Origin: Bimuria novae-zelandiae CBS 107.79
Lineage: Eukaryota > Ascomycota > Dothideomycetes > Pleosporales > Didymosphaeriaceae
Assembly: GCA_010015655.1 (NCBI GenBank)
Contig: ML976696.1
Coordinates: forward strand, 536,066-600,065
Reading direction: 5' to 3'
Length of the DNA: 64,000 bases
Within the stretch, counting starts at the first letter, position 1. Every line of letters begins with the position of its first letter. The notes under the pieces were generated by a model. The model did not search any database and was not told the origin of the DNA. It worked only from the letters and a program-made list of their open reading frames with translations. The translations under genes and the position numbers were made by a program. Positions 37,152-46,895 of this stretch are shown here, piece by piece.

Positions 37152-38150
37152 TCACCATTCCTTCGGCTTCCCCAGTGCATCGGCCGCCTTCTTCTGCTCC
37201 TCAGCCTCCTTCTCCTTTTTCAACGCCTCGATCTTATCCCTAATAAGCGCGATCTCGACATCGACCTTCAAAAGCTTCTCTCTCATCATATCCTCGTACT
37301 CTTGATCAGTCAACGTCCTCATAGGACTCCACCTACTCTTCCCAACTTTCTGTAAAAATGTTTCATTCTCCCCACCCTGCTCCTTCACGGCCTGCTTCTC
37401 CCTAACCCTCCCCGAATTCCTCGCGTCCAACCACTCATAAGCATGTTGCCCTCCCCAACCAAACAGAGAGAACATGATAGTCCCCGGGATGACATTACGT
37501 GGACCGCGGAATAAGAAGCCGAGGGTAAAGCCGGTGGCAGCTCCGGAGATGATGGAGGCACGGATGCGGTCGGATTCGGAGGGTGGAGGGGGAAGAGGGT
37601 GGAGGGGAGCGCCGCGGGTGATGTTCCACCAGTTGAGGAGGCCGGTGCTGGAGAGGATGGAGGAGCGGATGCTGAAGAAGGTGGTGCCGAGGGCGAACCA
37701 TTGGGCGCCGGAGACGAGGGAGAAGAGCACGGGGGTTTGGGTCTGGAGAGTGCCGTAGGTGGCGCCTATGATGAGACCGGGGACGGCTGGGTTTGTTAGT
37801 TTGGTTCATGAGATGAGTCTGACAACCAGATAATGTCTATGTCAATTTCGGAGGTTCGCGCAAATGTATCCTCGAAGCGGCACGTGATCTCCTTTAGCCC
37901 GGGTAGATACGCAATGTTCAGCATCCTGTGTCCAACATTCGTACGCCCATGTGGAAAGACACCAGTTGGGAGATCTCTTCCACAGAGAGAAACTACATAT
38001 TTCAGAAGCGAACGTGACTTGACGCCGTCCACGGGTGGCCGAATACAAACGAAATATGCACTTACCAGCTCCGGCACCCATCAGAGCCCCATATCGAGCC
38101 ACTGAGAGCGGATGCGTGACCCCGTTCTGATCAGGCGACGTCTCTTTCAT
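37152..38150 (-). CDS. Gly-rich Tim17/22/23-like small membrane protein (fungal)
   Basis: Two exons, 38066-38150 and 37152-37786, joined by a 279-bp intron (GTAAGT...CCCAG), encode 239 residues from MKETSPDQNGVTHPLSVARY. The intron is about five times the usual length here. Hydrophobic, Gly-rich segments follow: YGALMGAGAAVPGLIIGATY (residues about 21-40), VLFSLVSGAQWFALGTTFF, SIISGAATGFTLGFLF and VIPGTIMFSLFGWGGQ. Small-residue GxxxG-type packing resembles the Tim17/Tim22/Tim23 family, so a mitochondrial inner-membrane location is possible. The C-terminal 100 residues are charged and coiled-coil-like (EYEDMMREKLLKVDVEIALI). Family placement is an inference from composition and topology, not from a diagnostic motif. 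It is divergent from eIF4B with about 290 bp between starts. Confidence 0.65.
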
Positions 38151-38441
38151 CACTGTATCATGGAGCGCAGTAAGCAGAACTCGACTTCGAATGATATAAG
38201 AGACGCAAAATCTGGGGATAGGTGAGCTCTGGACCGCCAAGGCGTTAGCGTCGACGACTGAACATTAATCGCACTTGCCCGCCCGCGATTTTCTTCAGGC
38301 AGGTCCCCTCGACCACAACCCCACACACACCGGCGAACGAACAGCTCACACTAAATACGACTTTCTGAGAGCCCGCATAACTCTCAGGATATTCTCGGCC
38401 AGCGCGCGGTTTCGACAGCGCGTTGACTGCTAACCGCAATC
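38151..38441. promoter_or_regulatory. Divergent promoter region (Tim17-like gene / eIF4B)
   Basis: A 291-bp interval between two start codons on opposite strands must hold both core promoters. No TATA box or named element is evident. Confidence 0.6.
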
Positions 38442-40440
38442 ATGGGTACGTTTGCCTTGCGCTTCGGGACCTCAGGCAACACCGACCTGTTACCCCACCT
38501 TGCGCGCACCCCCAAATATTCTGGACTATATGGTTAATATGTATTGTTTATAGGTCCCAAGAAAACCCAGCAGAAAATGTCCCTGGGGGACTTTCTGGGC
38601 GATCAATGTAGGCTCGACCCCGCCTTGTGTGGCGAGCGGAAAAGGCTGACTTCGTTGTAGCACTCGGATCATGGGCTGATGAAATGGAGGATATGCCCCT
38701 CGCTGGTGAGTCGCCCCGCATATACCATTTGCAACGTTGAGTACTGACTTTGTGCAGCCGGAAGTAAATGAACCCCGAGACGCGAATTCCCAACAAACGT
38801 TGTACTAACTTTCATGCAGGCGGCGGCGGTGGCTACGGAGGCGGCGAGAGACGCACTTTCACTTCTGGTGGCGGTGGATTCGGTTCCGACCGCGGTGCAG
38901 GTGGTGGCGGATTCAGTACGTTTGGACTGCTACATTGGTGGTACGAGTGCTGATCATCACATTAGGTGGAAGCGACCGACTTGGAGGCTACGCCGTGCGC
39001 GAGGAACTCCCCCTCCCTTCCAAGCCCCCGTATACGGCCCACCTGGGCAACCTTTCCTTCGATGCCACCGAAGGCGACATCAACGATTTCTTCGCCGAAT
39101 GCGAAGTGACCAATGTTCGCATTGTGGAGGACAAGCTAGAGCGGAAGCCGAAAGGCTTTGGATATGTCGAATTTGGAAGTCTTGATGGCTTGAAGAAGGC
39201 TCTTGACTTATCTGGCGTGCAGTTCCAGGGCAGAAATATCCGGGTTAGCGTCGCTGAACCTCGTACGTATTCGAAGACATAACACCTGCCTATAGTGTGC
39301 TAACTTATGGCAGCAAAGGACCGCCCTGAGATGAAGGATATGTCTGACTGGACCCGAAAGGGCCCCCTACCAGATCTTCCCGGCCAGCAGCGCCGCCCGT
39401 CTGAACGCGGTGGATTCCGCCAGTTCGAAGAACGCCCCGAGGGAGACCGGAGACGCCCACCGCCGTTCAGCAGTGATGGCAAAGAACGCGACTTTGGCAA
39501 CTGGGAGCGTAAGGGCCCTCTGTCTCCAGTCCCGCCGACCGGCGGCTTTAGGGAGGGTGGCCGTGTGCGCAGCAACGACGGTCCTCGCGAGCGACGGCAG
39601 TCTCCCGCCTGGGGCGAGGGACGTTCCAACGATGGCTCTCGTCCACCGCGCCGCGAATTCTCCGATCGCCCGCAGTATGACCGTCAACCGACTGCTCCGG
39701 AACTCGACAACCAGTGGCGTTCAAAGATGCGTCCGGACGCCGCAGTCAAATCGCCTACAGCAACGCCCGATGCTAGCGTACCATCATCACCTGTACCTCA
39801 GTCTGCCGCACCAGCGACTCGCCCGAAACTTAATCTCGCTAAGCGAACCGTCTCGGAAGCACCCGACACTCCTGCAGCTTCCGCTTCTGACTCCAAGTCA
39901 AACCCCTTCGGTGCTGCCCGACCCATTGACACTGCTGCCCGTGAGCGAGAGATTGAGGAGAAGAGGCAGCTGGCCATCCGCCAGAAAAAGGAGGCCGATG
40001 ACAAAGCGCGCGAAGAGAAGAAGGCCAAAGAGGCTACTGGGAAATCTGCCGAGAAAACTATGACCTCCCCAACATCTGAGGCACCACCTACTCCCTCGAC
40101 CGAGAAGAAAGAGGATGGAGATGCAGAGAAGCCGCGCGCCAACATTGAGATCCTCCAGCGGGCTGAAGATGATAGTGCCGTGCCCCCGGAGGTTAAAGCC
40201 ACCGATGGCCCTGCAAACGGGGACGTTGTCGACGACAAGACTGTGAAGCCCAAGGAGGTTGTGCGCGATCCCAAGTACGACAATTCCTGGAGGCGAAAGT
40301 CCAGCACGCCGGGAGCATCCACACCAACTACAGAGAAAATGGACGAAGACGGCTGGAGTACTGTCACGAAGCCTACGAAGAACCAAGGCAGGGGTGGTAG
40401 GGGCCGTGGAGGCGGTCCAGCCCGTGCCATCGCATCCTAG
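38442..40440 (+). CDS. TIF3: Translation initiation factor eIF4B (RRM protein)
   Basis: Seven exons fit: 38442-38445, 38554-38607, 38661-38705, 38758-38763, 38820-38915, 38966-39262 and 39314-40440, giving 542 residues. The first exon has only ATG+G and the fourth only 6 nt; skipping the fourth keeps the frame. The protein starts MGPKKTQQKMSLGDFLGDQS, then WADEMEDMPLA, a Gly-rich segment (GGGGYGGGERRTFTSGGG), and an RRM at about residues 85-165 with RNP2-like AHLGNLSF and RNP1-like KGFGYVEF. After it come Arg/Gly/Pro-rich repeats with WTRKGPLPDLP and NWERKGPLSPVP, a charged helix (REREIEEKRQLAIRQKKEAD) and YDNSWRRKSS near the end. eIF4B stimulates the eIF4A helicase during 43S loading and scanning. 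Numerous short introns at the 5' end may allow splicing control. Confidence 0.9.
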
Positions 40441-41496
40441 GGTTCGTAGCCCATTCTCGGCACGCATGTCTAGATGCTCGCACCGCTACGCTTTCATCTA
40501 GACGCGGGGCTGCATTTTCTCATGATGTGGCTCTGCTGTTTGTCTCAATTCTGCGTATCAAGATCTTGTTGGCAACCATGTATCCTCTCTCGTATGTCGG
40601 TATATCTCTTCACAGCATCATCCGCCTACGGACCGTTCGGTAGGGCACTGTTCGTTTGGTCCAAAACTCTTAGAGTTTTCGACAGCTTGACTCCACCATA
40701 CATGCTTAATGGCTCTCATGTCCGTTCGCCCATGCCCATCTCCACTTCAGCATGCCCGAGCACACGACACTTTGCACTGGTTCCTTCTGTTTCAAAAGTT
40801 TGATGTCCTTACGCCCCCGGGATCTGAAAAATGGCTCTTTCTGCATCTGTACCTTCCCCTCCTCGTTTGCGCGTGCTGCTATGGGGTTGGTAGGAGCGAT
40901 TCATGCTATGTCTGACAGCATCGATCATAAGTTCGATTTTTGACGGTTGAGCGCGTGCGGCTCGGGATTTCTTCCATGTTGAGAAAGTGTTGGTCATGTT
41001 CAGTTTGCGAAACGGCAACATAGATGGTTTGGTGCTCGGGCATGTATTTTGCTTTCTCATGATAGAAACGAAATGGGTTGTCTATCTTCTTCACCGCTGA
41101 GATGTCTTGTTAACGTGTCCGTGTGTGATTGGAAAAGCCAGGGGTTGCGTATGGGTCGCCCAGACTGCTGGAACCTAGCCGCTCTACATCTACCTACACA
41201 TCCTGGATAATGCGCGACACGACCTCAGAAGAAGTTCAAAGCCCATCTTGCAACGCGATGTTGCAGGACGCCCATGGTTCTAGAACCGGTCCTCATCGCG
41301 GTTGGCGATCGCTCCCGGGATGGCTAGCCCTGAACCCTGCATGTGATGCGAGGGACGACATCATACGTCAAGCAGCACCGCTTGTCCAACTCTAAGAATC
41401 CTGCTTCAGCGAGCGCTCCTAGATTTTCCTTCGATAGCACTTTCCTTTGTATCTGTATTGTATCTCATTGTGATAAAAGTTCGATAGAGCAACGCA
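40441..41496. other. Intergenic
   Basis: eIF4B 3' UTR followed by the upstream region of the next gene. No gene or repeat recognised in about 1.05 kb. Confidence 0.5.
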
Positions 41497-42675
41497 ATGT
41501 CGTTAAAAGCGCAGTCCCCTGCTCGGACCGCATCTACGTCACAGGCTCCTACGCAAGCGAGATCGAGGAAAGCTGCGGTTCCTGCGGAACAGAGCAGCGC
41601 TGGAAGAGTGGGATCAGCGGGTGGTGTGATTCTAGAGAAGGAGTCTGCGAAGAAAACAGCTCCTACTACATCTACTTCTGTTGCTGCAAACAAAAGGCAA
41701 CCAGCACCAGCGAAGGATAAAGATGCTGCGGAGACATCGAGCACACCTGTATCATCAGGACCCAATAGACAGCGAAGGCGTCCAAGGAAGCTAAACAGAG
41801 ATGCCCCGACCGACGATACACCCTCCGTCAATGCTACCACCGCACCTCCAACAGTCCCCCCCACCGTCGAGCTCGAAGCGCTGAAGTCCCGCGTGCGAGG
41901 CCTCGAAGCCAAAGTCGAAGAACTCTACCAATCCACTGAAGGACACAACCGCTCACCCCGCCGCCGCGGCAAAGGCCGCAAGACCTCCTCCGTGCAGTCC
42001 ATCCCCACACTGTCCACCACGACCGCCAGCCCCGAAGAGGAAGAAGCAGACGAGGAGCTCGTACGCGCAGAAGAGGAACTCGAGTCCGCGCGCCATGATC
42101 TGGAAATATACCAGCCACGCAGTGCCCGCCCGAAGGGCAAACGGTCCACCTCAGGAGGCACGGAGCCCATCGAGGAGGTACCGCGCGACCCCGCAGAGCC
42201 ACTCTACGACAACGAAGGCCGGCAGGTTACCCTGACGGGCTCCTATCGTATCCCGCTTCCCTCCACGCTCAATATGAACGACGTCAAAACTATACAATCG
42301 GGCGTCTCGGCGGCGCAGAATGTCGCGCGCTCGTTCTTAGAACAGAGGCGGGCGAACCAGGCGACGAAGGTGTCGGCTGGTCCCTCAACAGCGGCGCAGT
42401 CGGAGAAGAGGGCTGCGCCGAAGCCGAGCAGGCAGACGAGCGGGTTGGAGGTTACGCGGGATGCGGATGGGAAGAGTTGGGGCGAGTGGTTTGGCGGGTA
42501 TAGTATGGCGATTAGTCGGGCGGTTAAGAGCATTGAAACGGAGGTGGCGATTGAGAGTCAGAAGGGCCCGGCGGGTGTGGGTGCGGCGTCGGGAGGGGGG
42601 ACAGGTACGAAGAAAACTGCTGCGGGGGGGAAGAGGTCGGGTGCGAAGGGGAGGCAGAGTGAGGGGGCTGCGTGA
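41497..42675 (+). CDS. Hypothetical coiled-coil protein
   Basis: A single uninterrupted exon encodes 392 residues from MSLKAQSPARTASTSQ. The first 110 residues are Ser/Ala/Pro/Lys-rich and likely disordered. A leucine-heptad segment follows (VELEALKSRVRGLEAKVEEL, about residues 127-146), then a basic patch (RSPRRRGKGRKTSS) and an acidic helix (EEEEADEELVRAEEELESAR). A more ordered block around residues 235-275 (DNEGRQVTLTGSYRIPLPST and NMNDVKTIQSGVSAAQNVAR) looks conserved. Another at 325-350 contains WGEWFGGYSMAISRAVKSIE, and a Gly/Lys-rich tail ends the protein. No transmembrane segment or signal peptide. I do not recognise the family. The codon usage shifts from C-ending to G-rich in the last third but the frame stays open. 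Confidence 0.7.
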   Translation: MSLKAQSPARTASTSQAPTQARSRKAAVPAEQSSAGRVGSAGGVILEKESAKKTAPTTSTSVAANKRQPAPAKDKDAAETSSTPVSSGPNRQRRRPRKLNRDAPTDDTPSVNATTAPPTVPPTVELEALKSRVRGLEAKVEELYQSTEGHNRSPRRRGKGRKTSSVQSIPTLSTTTASPEEEEADEELVRAEEELESARHDLEIYQPRSARPKGKRSTSGGTEPIEEVPRDPAEPLYDNEGRQVTLTGSYRIPLPSTLNMNDVKTIQSGVSAAQNVARSFLEQRRANQATKVSAGPSTAAQSEKRAAPKPSRQTSGLEVTRDADGKSWGEWFGGYSMAISRAVKSIETEVAIESQKGPAGVGAASGGGTGTKKTAAGGKRSGAKGRQSEGAA

Positions 42676-44193
42676 GGATATTGTATAGTTATCGGATATG
42701 CATTTTAAAGGGATTCATGGGTTCTGTGACAATTGGGATGAAGTATGAGCACGTTGGCATCTTTCGATTGTATATTTATAGAGGACAAAGGAACCAATGT
42801 CTGGCATATAAGATGCCATTTGATTGTGTAAAGGAAGAGTCGCAAATTCATCATCGCTGCCACTAACTACGTCCTTACTATCCCTAATCCCCAAAAACCA
42901 TTATTGTTAAGCCTAATATACTGTATTCGGGAACTATTACGTAATGTTCTAAAAATATTTAGAGATATCTGGCCCTTCTGCATAAGGGCAATTTGAGTTT
43001 TGTCGTATAATGGGTTCTTAATTTGATGGAGGAAGCCGCGTTCGATGGAGGAAGTCGCGACAGCGGAAGGAAGCTGCCGCCCCGCCGACTTGAACACACA
43101 GATGCTGTGGAGAAGTTGCAAGTACAAGCGGAGGTGGTCAGATAACTAGTTACCGTCAACGAGGCTGTGCAACACAGACGGGTCGTGTATACCTCACCAA
43201 TGAGAGCCGTGTGCTCCGTGTCGTAGGAGACGCGCCGCTGGTGCTGTAGAAATGGAGATTTGTGTAGTACTCTAAAAGTATTAACAGTGGCTGTAGTGAA
43301 GAATTGTCGCGGGTCCTGTAAAGAAAAGATTGATTATATATCATCGATGGAAGTGTGAAGTGGAGGAGAGTTGATAGTACCGCCTAAGAAAGAATTGTGT
43401 GTAGTGAAGCAAGACTACGTAGGGAAAGAGTGTTATCAGTACTATCAGAAAGGAACTATATAGTAAAGGGGAAGCATATGCTGTAAGCAAAAGGATAGTG
43501 AGTGTGTAGTGAGAAGTATTATTACAATCATCTAGCTCCATACTGAAACTCAAGTTTGGTAGAGTGACAAGTCCTGTCCCTGTTGGTTGTAGTGTCAGTG
43601 AATGTTGCTCTTCCACCCGGAGGAGAACGTACCCCAAGGCATTTCGCACACTGACCTCTTTAGCAGCTAACAATAGCAAAGCGAGCGACTAGTTAATCAG
43701 AAGAGCGTACGAAGGCGAGAAATATAGCAAGGCGATGGAGGAGGAGAACATCGCACCCTAAATGTTCTTTCCCCAGTACATCCTCCGTCCCATTCCAACA
43801 CCGAACCGCGTACCAAGTCAACAAATTTTTTAATAACGCTACCACACGAACAGCCCACGGCTACTGCGTGCGCATTGAAAGTCCAATGTTCTCAATTCAA
43901 GAACGAACTCGGCACAATTCTATCCTCGACTCTGTTTGTACTACATCTTGCGAAGACATACATCCTTGCTTGACTGCACACACACCTTCTGTTCCTTTCC
44001 TATCTATATAAGATACAGTTCCTTTATTACGCACTTACCATGCTTGACTGCATAACTTACTTATTCTCAAATGCATACTTACTATTCTTAACTTCGCGCA
44101 TAATATGGGTTCCTTATACAGGACTAGATTGATGAAGTGACAGATGAAGACACGGGTCATCCCGCACCGGCTCCATGGTACAAGGTTCGAGAC
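42676..44193. other. Intergenic, possible old repeat
   Basis: No gene recognised. The 42870-43800 part is moderately AT-rich; on the minus strand it begins TGTTGGAATGG at 43800 and has a retrotransposon-LTR feel, but I found neither the matching other end nor a target-site duplication. Confidence 0.4.
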
Positions 44194-44195
44194 TA

Positions 44196-45937
44196 CAAAG
44201 GGTAATCTCAATAAAGTCGGCCGTCATGTGACTTGCCAAGAAGCTAGCGCGTCACTAGCGGAACAGAGTCTCCGAGCCTCCGAGCCTCTAAGAGCTCTGT
44301 AGAGCGTCAACACCTACACTTCAACCTCACGTTTCTCACTCAATATGGCTTCAAATCCTGCCAAAAAAAGCTCTCGATTGCTTTCAGAAGCCCAGCTAGC
44401 TGCTATCGTCGTTCTCAGGACAAAATACAACCTCACTTTCCCAGAAATCGCCACTGATTTGGGTATAACTGACCACGCCTGTGGTAAGGCATTTCGACGC
44501 GTCAAAGGCGCCGCAAAGGGCGACTCACTGCAGGAATTACTAGCTGCAACACCTACAGTCAAGCAGTCTCCTCCTGGCAGACCTGTAAAGGTACGCGATG
44601 GCTCTACGCTGAGCGCAAGACTACGGCATGACATCATCGTATATGGCACCTACCGGGTGCATGACGCTGTCAGAGACCTCTGCGCAGAAGCTGGCATCAC
44701 ACTCAGTGAGAATACAGTCCATAACATTGCTAGGGAGCACCGCGACGAGCAGCACCCATACGCAATAACTCGCGGAGTACGACCCAAAAAACCGGCGCTC
44801 AGTAGCAACGACGAGGACCAGCGACTACAGTACTGTGCCTGGCTCAAGGCTGAATATAACCTACACTTTCCACGCATTATATTCGTCTGCTATGATGAGA
44901 CCTCTAAGTCCATTGGCGGGAGCAATATACGTGGCGGAAAGCAGAGGATTTCAAGACCAGTTGGACAAGACAGTAACGTCTACGCACTGCCTGCAACGCC
45001 ACCTAAATTCAGTCTTATGATCTGCGCTGCCACTTTAACTGATACTACTTGCTCCTATCAACGCCCTTGCGTTGTTTGGGCTCAGGACGACGATGAGAGC
45101 CGCGAGGACCTTATACAACGCGTCTCCCACACAAATAATATGGCAAAGGAGGCTCTTAAGGTCAAACGCTCTCGCGCGACTGTCGCTGGCACTAACGAGG
45201 AGCGGCAACTACGGGAAATCAACCGCAATATTGCCTATAATAACAGTCAACGCCGAGCTACTAACAAGGCTGCTGGTAAGAAGGGTGGAGCTCTCCGCGC
45301 AGGTATCAAGAAACCTCTTACTGTTGAAAAGTTCTTCAAAACAGAGGAGTTTGTATACAACGGAGGGAAGGGCATGAACGGCATCTGGTACGCAGAGAAC
45401 ATACTTAAGAAACACCTATTCCCTTATTACTGCGCTATACGCGACAATAACCCAGGCGCAGCTGTCTATTTAATTCAAGACAACGTTCGCCTACACTCAC
45501 TAGGTCTCCGGTACTGCCAGCCAGAAATTGAAGCTCTAGGAATCAAGTTTGGCCCTCAGCCTCCCAATTCACCCGACTTACACCCAATTGAGCGCTGTTT
45601 TGGGCGTCTAGAAGGTTTTTTGGCAAGTTACGAATACCTATCAAGTTCTAAGGAGGCCAAAAAGGCTGCAGAACAGTACATAAAGGAGGTCTAGCAAGGT
45701 GATGAGACACTCAGGCAGTATATGGCCGAAAAGCTTCATCCTACCTACTTTATGCGCGTTGCAGAGCTCTGCGAGGACGCAGGTGGCCAGAACAACTTTA
45801 CAGCATAATTAGAACATCTTATTTGGGTGTATTTGCTTATACTTTAGATGGAATCAAGACGCGCGACTTTTGAAGTTGCTACCCCTGCAGGAATCCCTGC
45901 TGCACGTGACGGCCGACTTTATTGAGATTACCCTTTG
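44196..45937 (+). mobile_element. Tc1/mariner-like transposon, nearly intact
   Basis: Inverted repeats of 35 bp with a single C/T mismatch lie at 44196-44230 and 45903-45937 (CAAAGGGTAATCTCAATAAA inward). TA target-site duplications flank them (44194-44195 and 45938-45939). The element is 1742 bp with one transposase frame interrupted by a single TAG. It lies between host genes in the gene-rich half and shows essentially no RIP decay, so insertion is recent or RIP has been weak since. It is the same family as the decayed element at 13977-15677. Confidence 0.93.
44345..45808 (+). pseudogene. Tc1/mariner-like transposase with one late nonsense codon
   Basis: From the ATG at 44345, 449 codons reach TAG at 45692-45694; the same frame continues 37 codons to TAA at 45806-45808. 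The TAG lies in YIKEV-stop-QGDETLRQYM; the related copy at 13977 reads YIKDIWQHNKDMRRYM, so Trp was lost by TGG>TAG. An N-terminal HTH (LLSEAQLAAIVVLRTKYNL then FPEIATDLGITDHACG) is followed by VRPKKP. The DDE core follows: FVCYDETSKSIGG (Asp184), VYLIQDNVRLHS (Asp379) and NSPDLHPIERCFGRLEG (Glu416). About 194 residues separate the first two acids, far more than the roughly 90 usual in Tc1, because of a Lys/Arg-rich insert (residues about 245-345). Catalytic residues are present; the truncation removes only the C-terminal 38 residues, so activity cannot be excluded. Confidence 0.85.
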
Positions 45938-45939
45938 TA

Positions 45940-46895
45940 CGTGACCAGCGGCGTCATGCAAGGCTGAGACTCTTCCGCACGGAATCCATCCCCGTGACCC
46001 TTGCCACGCACGCCAATGCACATCTCCCACGACTAAGGCATAATTTTCAAAGGCGCCAGACAAACAGGCCATAGCGACGATAGCGTATTCGCAAACGAGC
46101 AGACGGCTGATAATCTTGCGGTGTTGAGATCCGGCAGAAAAAGCTCACGTCATGGTGACGACTAAAGCCACACATCTGCACTAGTGGCCGCCCTGAAGCC
46201 AGCCATTCAAGGCGGGTCGGATTGCTGGCTGGACAACTGTGTGGCTGCAGCACAACGTGTATCCTATGTCGTGTTGCGCGATTGCGGGCGCTGCTGCTGA
46301 AACGAGATTGGCCTCGCAGCACCTGGAGAGGGCAGAAGGTGAAGGAAGATGCCCGCAGGTCGGAGGATAACTGCCCTGGGCGTTATCGTGATGGGATTTT
46401 CGCGAAATGCATGGGATTTGCGGGATGACACATACCGGCCATCCTTGTCGCTGATCCCGCGACGTAGAGCCAGACTATGCCGCCAACAATCCGTCATTGA
46501 AGGGCCCTTCTGGTCCTTTCTGGGTGCAGACCAGCCCAATTGGGGGCTAGGGATCATGAATTGAGTGCTGGCGGCGCAAGGTGGGGAGATTGCGAACTGG
46601 GTTGCGCAGGCCGCTTTGTGCTTCGTTGGTGCCTCGATCAAGAGGCGCAAATCACTGCTGTGCGGGGAGTCGATTCTGATTTCGCGATGACGTCGAGTGA
46701 GTAGCACGAAACCTGCCAGCGCCTGCCACGGCAACGCGACCCACAACCAAATAAAGCGCAAACGCGCCTGTCTGTCTCGCTCCTACATACCACCTCTTGA
46801 TACCCCATTACCACACCCACGACTACGACACACCCTACCTCCTAATAGCTCCTTTATTTGATACCCCTGCAGCGACCTGATATTGATACAACACC
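45940..46895. other. Intergenic, upstream of the HAM1-domain gene
   Basis: GC-balanced non-coding DNA with overlapping open frames on both strands and no domain. The last 150 bp is CT/AC-rich (CACCTCTTGATACCCC, CACCCACGACTACGAC), typical of fungal core promoters and leaders. Confidence 0.45.

Noticed and set aside
42870..43800. Solo LTR
   Set aside because: One end resembles an LTR terminus, but the other end and target-site duplication could not be found.
44183..44194. Second B-box-like sequence (GGTTCGAGACT)
   Set aside because: No cloverleaf can be drawn around it and it directly abuts a transposon target site.
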